DNA of 64,000 nucleotides, taken from the NCBI GenBank assembly GCA_028386065.3, contig JAKUCV010000970.1:62001-126000 (forward strand). The letters are read 5' to 3'. The notes below the pieces were generated by a model, which made no database searches, was not told the origin of the DNA, and saw nothing but the letters and a program-made list of their open reading frames with translations. Position 1 is the first letter of the stretch. Every line of letters begins with the position of its first letter. This document shows positions 56,949 through 64,000 of this stretch, in pieces. The position numbers were made by a program, and so were the translations under genes. Source of the stretch: Turnera subulata (Eukaryota; Streptophyta; Magnoliopsida; Malpighiales; Passifloraceae).

Positions 56949-59885
56949 CTTTTAAGTGATTTGTTTCTTTGGGACTTCCCAAAACTAATAACATATTTGA
57001 CTTTATCAAGAATAATTCGAATAGGTATAATCCGTAAATATGTTGGATTGGTATATATATCCTTTTCCTAAAATAAATAAATATTGGGAAGAGAAGAAAC
57101 ATGCCCTCACAATAGCAGAACAAAATTTTTCATTCTTTCGACAGTAGCACAGCATGTTTATTTTTCTGTCTTTTGTAATTATTATTGGAGCTGACATATT
57201 TCGAGAATTACTTTTCTTTGTTTTTGGACCATTAAATTATTGTCAAGCCCGTGCTTTGAATTGCAATAATTATAGAGTACTCCAAAGCTGTTCTTACCAT
57301 GTAGTAAGGTGTCTTAAAATATTTTTCTTTTGAGTTTTAAAAATTTTTGGTTTAAATTTACAGATATTTTTTTAAAAATACTCTGAAACTTAACTCAAAT
57401 ACCAACTCCAAAAAAACGTAAGACAGTTGTATCTAACATTTTTTCGCGTGGGTGCTAAACTTTCTAATTAGTATATATCTCTGTTTAACAAGTAAATATT
57501 GGCAACCCAATAAAACTATAAAATATCGGTACATTCTGGAATTCATTCAAGAATTTTGGTTTTTCTTGCATAGATGAAGTATTATTCTTGACAAATCAAC
57601 AATCCTGCACCTGAACACTGAACACTGTTCCACTAATAGGCTGAAGTTATGGAACAAGTCAAATGGTAACTATGAAGATTGACTTATGAACCCAAAAGCA
57701 ACAACGATTTCAATTGTGGTAGCAAGGAACTTTGAAGGCAAGATTTTTTTGAAGGAAAATTATAATTTCTAGAATTCAATCCATAATTATTAATTAATTT
57801 ATGTTTATGCTAACTATTTAATTCTAGTTAGTGTCATGAAAAAATCTAAATGTATATATATATATAGAAATTCCTATTGAATACTTATGAAACAAAAAAA
57901 AAAGTTATATTAAAGGAGTATACTAGTCAACATAGGGTTAATTCCTCCAGAATTCGGATTGAATCCTATATTAAAGTGGGCATTCTACTAATTGTGCATG
58001 TTCCATAGAAAACATTTTGTTGATTACACGGTTGAATTTATTTGGGTAAGAATGATAAAGAAAACAAATAATTTTAAAATTTTTTAATTAGCTAAAGGAG
58101 ACAATTTTGGAATAAACTACAAAAATTCATAAAGAATCCATTGAGAACAATACAAAATTATTAAAAAATAAAAAAAATATATTTGAAAATTTAACATCTG
58201 GAAATTTTGATGAAAATTTTTAATTAATATTAGACGGGGAGATGGGAAGAAGAAGAAGGTCAATAACCTCATGAGCACATGGGTGATCAGCCTTAAGTGC
58301 TAAGCCTAATAGTATGATAATTGAAGGTTTTATTTTGCCTGAGTAAATCAAACACAATAATAATAGGATAATAATCGAAATCGCTTGGTGGTTTTCTCTC
58401 CTTTTCAAACTCGTCTTCCCCAACCTAACTCAAAGCAGGGGCTGTCGTTCGGTGTTCTAGCCGGCGGCAAACCCCAAATTCTTTGTTTATATTCTTTTGT
58501 CTCTACCCTTTAATAAATTGGTAGATATCCGTTGTTTTTATGGCAACTTATTTCTGTTTTTTTGGACAGATTTGTTTTGTTGAGCGTCTCATGGTCATCC
58601 ATAGAAATAATAACAACTATCTCTTTCAAGTGGGTATAGAAATCTTCCTATTGCAGGACACGCCTCTTTTCTAGAGATTTGTGGAGCCTCAATATGCCTG
58701 TAGTCCTTTGGATCTGTATTCCTTTGGCAATATTACAAGTCTCACATATCAACCTCAAGTTGTTGGTTTAGCAACTATAGAGTTTTTTGCTTTTTTTCTT
58801 GTAATAGATCTTAATACTTCTACGCTTATCTTGGCTGATATCTTGATGTATCTCTTTGTAATCTTTCAGAATCAACAGCACCGGCGATGGTGGATGCATT
58901 CGAGATTGTTCTTATTCCTGTCTTAAGCTTTATTCCTACTTACTAATATAAATTAGTGACGTAAATCCTCTTCTTTAAGTTTTTAAAGATAAGATGAAGA
59001 TAGACACCATGATATATTTTTAATTTCCTCCAAAATTTTATTAATTTTTTAAAAATAAATTTTAATATTAGGGTTTTTAAAGTAGTTGACTTTTTTCCTA
59101 AAAAAAAAAGTAGTTGACTTTATTATTTATTTGCGTACGGCTAAACTGGCAAAATTGGGCATGGGTTCATGATGATATTGAGAAAACAATACTAAAAAAT
59201 AGTTTTCTTTTATCGATCATTAACAATGTAGTTAGCATGATATTTATCATGAAAATATGATTATTATCATGAAATGGCTGTTTTTTGAACTGGTACCACA
59301 CTTGTTCAAAAGAAATAACATGATAAATAGATGGAGGGATTTGTTAGCTAAGTGTCAATCAAGCTCCTAAAGAATAACAAATAGATGAAAAAAATAGATG
59401 AGGTATTTGTTAGCTACGGCAGTGTCCTAAAGAATAAAAAAGTGTCTGCACACTTAGTGCTAAAGTGTATAATACTCGATGATTTTTGTTTTTCAATTTG
59501 ATAAATAACTGAATTAATATGGAAATGTACCTCACATTTTGTCATTTTGGATTTCTTCGAGACTTTATGTATCTGAAGTTCATAAAACCATTCATTTTTA
59601 TCACAAATACAAAAACTAAAATCTTTTTAATTACTTTTCAGTACTTACTTTTTTAATTTGTAATTTTAACACGAAACGCAAATAACAGTTTCTCAAAATA
59701 TCTAAGAACGAATGTCTTTCTTTATTTCCATGAGAAAAAAAAAAAACAGGGTCAAAACCTTAAAGTTTTTTTTGAGAGGACCCAAATTTCTCAAACCTAT
59801 AAAGCACCAAACTACACAACACAGCTTGATAAACAAAAATGATGGGTCCCTTTCTCCTGAAATCATCTTTCAGACAACCAACATC
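56949..59885. other. Gene-poor AT-rich region
   Basis: Short frames only. A slightly GC-richer stretch at 58430-58930 contains CTAGCCGGCGGCAAACCCC and a frame reading EPQYACSPLDLYSFGNI, reminiscent of LINE leader or kinase text but not enough to call. The DNA next to 59885 is probably the 3' UTR of the importin gene. Confidence 0.45.
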
Positions 59886-62800
59886 TCACCGCTCTAGTAT
59901 GTTCTTTACAGCATCTTGTTGGGCGGCCGTCAAACCCTAATATACATCAACAAGCAGAAAACACCACATTTTAAATTCATTGCCATGGTAGGAAAACGAA
60001 CAAATGGCAGAAATTGAAATCTAGAACACTTCTACTTTCAAATCTCCAGACTGGGAAAAACTGAGCTAACCCACCTGGTAGAGATGTTCAAACAACTGTC
60101 TGTCGCTATGGTAGAATTGCACGAAGAAATCCGCAAGATAATTTGCCAAATTAATCTGCCACCCACTCGCTGCAAGTTAGAACGCACCAAAAATTTGAAG
60201 GCAAGCAACTAAAATGTACAATTGTCTAGGTTTTCACCTCGTTCAGTGGATCAGCAATACTTAACAGATCATCATCATCTCCCACCTCAAGATTCTTTTA
60301 GACATGATACAAGATTAGGTTAGCATTGGTGAGGTATTAAATGGACTACGAATTAAAACAAAAAGAATAATTGACAACAGAAAAAATAAGAAGTAAAAAG
60401 AGCATGATCATGTCAATCACCTCAGTAAACGTTTTTGCCATTGCTTCAAGTTCGTCATAGGTGGTTCTGCCTGCCGATGTAGCAGAGGCAGAATACAGCA
60501 GATTCTTGTCTGAACCTGCACCACCCTCCTGAATTTCTTCCCAGTCGCTCTCCTGATACAACATAACATCCAATGCTCATAGTTTAACTGCCTCTAGCTG
60601 AGCTGACATGAAAGAGACCACAAAAAGACAGCCTACCTCATCATCAGCCACTTGTTCTTGGATTTCAATTAGGACGTCGGCCAGCAAACAAAGTATCTGG
60701 AACGCAGCACAAACAGACAACACCAAAGCTTTTACAAAAATATAATTTTTTTTGGAAACTCCCTCAAATTCAATATATATTAAAAACAGGAAAACATGTA
60801 TGTTACATTTTATTTAATATGAAGTTGATATTTAGAATGCGGGAATTGCAGTGAAGCTGTATGACAATGATGGTGCATTCAGAATGTGGAATTATGGTGA
60901 AGTTGTATGACAATGTAGGGCACACACCGACTGGAAATACAGGTTCTACCACAGGATATTATTCTGATTATGGTAAAAGAAAGTACAAACGTTTCTGTTA
61001 ACATGTCATTCACAAATAGTAACAAATACAGTGGAAATTCTCAAGAAAAGAAAATTGTCAAGGGTACCTTTACAGGAAGTGGCACAACAGTCCACTGATC
61101 AGGAGCCAATTTAGCTTTTGACCGAGTGGTTATCCCAGGCGCAGACTACACAGTAGTAGAAAATAAGAGAGCTCATGAACCAGCAAATGCAAGCATGCCA
61201 AATCTTCTCACATACGCAAAACTTGAGGATTATCCCAGCGCTCATATAATTTACTTTTTTGAAACGTAGTTTACAGAATTCAACAGAAAATATATACTAC
61301 CTTAATCAAGTGACCCTGCACATTAACTTTATCCAGGTTTGCATGCTTTGCAGACAGCAGCAAGGCCAATGCGCTGGTTGTAACCTTAATTTGATATGCT
61401 CCTTGAATCTCCCCTGTTTTTAATTAGAATGTGGAGAAGAAAGCTATGAGTTTAGGCTCATGTAAAGTATGCATGGTCTTGTTGGTGACAAAAGATTTAA
61501 TTGATATGCATAGACATGGTAAAGGGATAAAAAGGATCCTCAAAGCTACAGAAGAATAATATTTCAACCGCACAAACAACATAAGTTATTTGTGAAGGTA
61601 CCACTTGTGAAACAACCAACCCAAAAGCTGGTGACAAATTTAACATAATTGGTAGTGGAACAGTCTAAACCAAAATTTCCTAATCATCCGATGGTAAAAA
61701 TTTGTCACTATTGTTGCTTTCAACAATTAACGGCTTCTTTCAACCCTCAATAATAAATCCTCCACAGGCATTTATAATGTCCTCCAACACCTACAACTTA
61801 AAAAGCCTCTTCTTTAAAGAAACACCCAGATTCAGAAAATATATTGACAGTGCAATGTAGATCAAAGCACATAACAAAAGAATTGAAGAATTCTAGCTAC
61901 TGTTCAATTATAAAACTATCCAAGCTTTGAGGTTTCAAATTATCATCTACCCTACAGCACATCATGGAAACACTGAGTTAATAAATTAAATTTAGATTAG
62001 CTGTTTTTAACACTCTCAAGATTATAAAATTCTATAGGAAAAAAATAAATTAAAAGAGAAAATACAGCTTTTCCCACTGTCTACTCCTCAAGGAGTAAAT
62101 TAGAAGAAAGTACACTTTTTTCTCAATAACATATTACTTTTATCCTAAATTAAGGTAAATTATTTAGACCGAGACTTCTCTAAGATCCGATATAGAATAG
62201 AAGCAGAAATTACAAGAAGGGGATGATATTACATAATAAATGCAATCAAACTTCTTTATATTTTCCTGAAATCAAGAAGACTTGTAAATTAAGCATTATA
62301 AACATCAAGGAGACTCTAGAATAGTTAGTTGAACTTTTTAAGGGGAAAGATCCAGGAAGACAAGAATTTCACAGTATAAAAGACCAAAAGAGATGAGTGC
62401 TTCCTTCTGCATGGATTTTCTGCTTACATAAAATTGACAAAATTGTTAAAACACAAATATGATGGAGTCAATAATTTCTTTAGTTCTTTAAATCGAACTG
62501 ACATCCATATTTGATGCTCATCTGTGGTTTTATCCTTTCAGGAAGTATAGTTCATAAATTTAACAGATCACTCTTCCAGACCTAAAAGGAGTGTAATGCA
62601 ATAAATTATAACCGTCTATGCTACTACAAACCCTCTAGCAGGCTGTACAAGCACATTACAACCAAAATTATGCACAGAGGATCTCAATAATGAATGTGTA
62701 ATAAGAAACACACCATACATATTACCACTATAATCAGCTAGCATGAAGAGAGTCACGAGAATACTTGCCTTGCTGCTTGGTCCATTCTGACATTATATAA

Positions 62801-63384
62801 CTAAAAGAATTTTCGTAGCCTGAAGCTGGGATACCAATTAGCATGTCAATGAACTGCTCAACATTAGGGGCACTCATATGGACCTGTGAAAGAAGGGCCA
62901 GGGCAATCACAAGTCATTGCAGCAAAAACACCTAATTTGCTTCCTCAAATCATACTAATGTTTCCTAGTTGAATAGAAAGGGTGCCTTATAATCAAGTAT
63001 CCCCACCTAAATGTTGTATCCCATAATACCCAAGAATACAAGGTAACATATGAAATATAACTTGCAAAAAAATACATGTATCAACTTAATACCCAAGAAT
63101 ACAAGGTAACATATGAAATATAACTTGCAAAAAAATACATGTATCAACTTAATACCCAAATGTTGCATCTCTTAATCTTAGAAGGGTAACATACCAATCT
63201 AGCAAAAATAAGTAACAATGAGCTTTTCAATCCTGCAATTTGTGCAGACTGCATACGTCTAACAAGTGCAGCAACTAGGTCTCGGAGGTGTGGCGCCATT
63301 TGCGCTGGCAAATGTAAAATGAGTTGCAAAACGTAACTCCCAACAAAGAGAGATCCAGAACTTTCAAGATCGGGATCAAGAAGC
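59886..63384 (-). CDS. Importin-9-like karyopherin, C-terminal part; gene continues beyond the window
   Basis: Importin-beta superfamily nuclear import receptor, built of HEAT repeats, that carries cargo such as histones and ribosomal proteins in relatives. Exons visible (minus): 63384-63195, 62883-62769, 61413-61301, 61145-61068, 60696-60637, 60552-60421, 60294-60238, 60155-60075 and 59936-59886. All join in phase and end with VKNILER and a stop. Recognised segments: SGSLFVGSYVLQLILHLPAQ, DLVAALVRRMQSAQIAGLKS, SEWTKQQGEIQGAYQIKVTT, TRSKAKLAPDQWTVVPLP, the acidic loop ADDEESDWEEIQEGG and the C-terminal NYLADFFVQFYHSDRQLFEH. The intron between 62769 and 61413 uses a GC donor (GCAAGT). Upstream exons lie beyond 64000. 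No break is seen. Confidence 0.93.
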
Positions 63385-64000
63385 CTGCAGTGCCCAGAAT
63401 TTAGCATTAAGAAACAAAATAACAGAAAGTTTGTATGTGGAAAATCTGTAAGGTACTCAGAAATTTGCAAACTGTCATTCTCAACTTCTCATTTGAAGTA
63501 CCATCAACAACCATTTACTGTCCACCATCATTCAAATCACAAATACCTTATACTATGCATCTAAATTTGCTCTCAAACATGATGACACCTACAAAGTGCT
63601 TTCTCTATACCTTCAAAGATTTTGGGTAGATGTGGGGGATTCAGTGTTGCAAAATTGAGGCACCATGTCGGTTTTCTTAGCAAAGACCATCACAGTTTAG
63701 ACCAAAAGCAGGACTTCAGGGCATACCAGTGAGAAGGGGAGAGAGAGTGAGAGGGGGAAAATATGACATCTGTGGAGCTAGAACGTAAATGACTCGAACA
63801 TCTGTGGAACAGAATAAACTTGCCTCCAGTAACAAAAAGCTTTTAGTTTCAAAACCATATGCATAGCCACCAAATCTGACGGACTTAAAGGCTTAATACC
63901 TCCACATCATGAACTCTAAAAACAGGAGAAAAAGGAAAGGCAACCAAGAATTCCCACACATTATTTTCTTCATAAGCACATATGAGTGGCACATGAAGCC
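63385..64000 (-). other. Intron of the importin-9-like gene (partial)
   Basis: Upstream of the first visible exon (acceptor CTGCAG at 63385) there is no further exon that I can identify to the window edge, so this is intronic sequence of at least 616 bases. Confidence 0.55.

Noticed and set aside
58681..58926. Frame with a kinase-like DLYSFG string
   Set aside because: Seven residues of resemblance to DVYSFG only; the neighbouring residues do not fit a kinase C-lobe.
1..64000. tRNA, rRNA or snoRNA genes
   Set aside because: I looked for tRNA box A/B patterns and saw none convincing; a tRNAscan-SE or Infernal run would be decisive.

Overview
The window is nuclear DNA from a eudicot plant. 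Genes have many short introns with GT-AG borders, intergenic DNA is AT-rich, and the gene families are plant-specific (ALA flippase, PERK receptor kinase, FBD F-box, RING-H2). Plant LINE and Copia-type retroelement remnants are abundant. The species cannot be told from the sequence. From memory, the order ALA flippase - PERK - HD phosphohydrolase - importin-9 resembles Arabidopsis At1g26130, At1g26150, At1g26160 and At1g26170, so this looks like an old conserved block opened up by transposon-rich islands.

Layout. (1) 1-2.3 kb is intergenic. (2) 2.9-8.8 kb (+) is a complete P4-ATPase in 11 coding exons. (3) 10.8-12.4 kb (-) holds a four-EF-hand calmodulin-like gene and a small conserved plant protein of unknown function. 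(4) 12.6-24.3 kb is an island of gene fragments. It contains a copy of the PERK 3' flank fused to a broken DCP5 decapping-factor copy, a LINE ORF1 scrap, B3-like exons, a receptor-kinase fragment split by a non-autonomous Copia-type element, an FBD fragment and a stray exon of the HD gene. (5) 25.6-29.6 kb (-) is a complete PERK gene (8 exons, 746 aa). (6) 30-35.9 kb is intergenic and carries more PERK-flank and other repeats. (7) 36.0-38.9 kb (-) is a complete HD-domain phosphohydrolase (8 exons, 261 aa). (8) 39.2-41.6 kb (-) is an ORF1-only LINE with target-site duplication and poly(A). (9) 42.8-50.2 kb is a tandem duplication of a RING-H2 gene; each copy carries its own later insertions. 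(10) 50.2-51.9 kb holds a PERK 5' flank remnant, a LINE RNase H fragment and a tiny retroinsertion. (11) 54.5 kb has a third RING-H2 copy, cut off mid-domain. (12) 55.9-56.9 kb is a Mutator-type non-autonomous transposon filled with a decaying palindromic motif. (13) 57-59.9 kb is gene-poor. (14) 59.9-63.4 kb (-) is the 3' part of an importin-9-like gene that runs off the right edge.

The intact genes are ordinary housekeeping and signalling genes: lipid flipping, Ca2+ sensing, cell-wall sensing kinase, nucleotide phosphohydrolase and nuclear import. They do not form an operon or a pathway. The unusual content is in the accessory DNA: a Copia-type element carrying a DEK_C-domain fragment, a palindrome-filled Mutator-type element, an ORF1-only LINE, and a tandem duplication whose two halves give empty-site proof of later insertions. 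I see no CRISPR array, no tRNA or rRNA gene and no previously unknown multi-gene system. All exon borders are my own reading of splice sites and family conservation, without transcript support.
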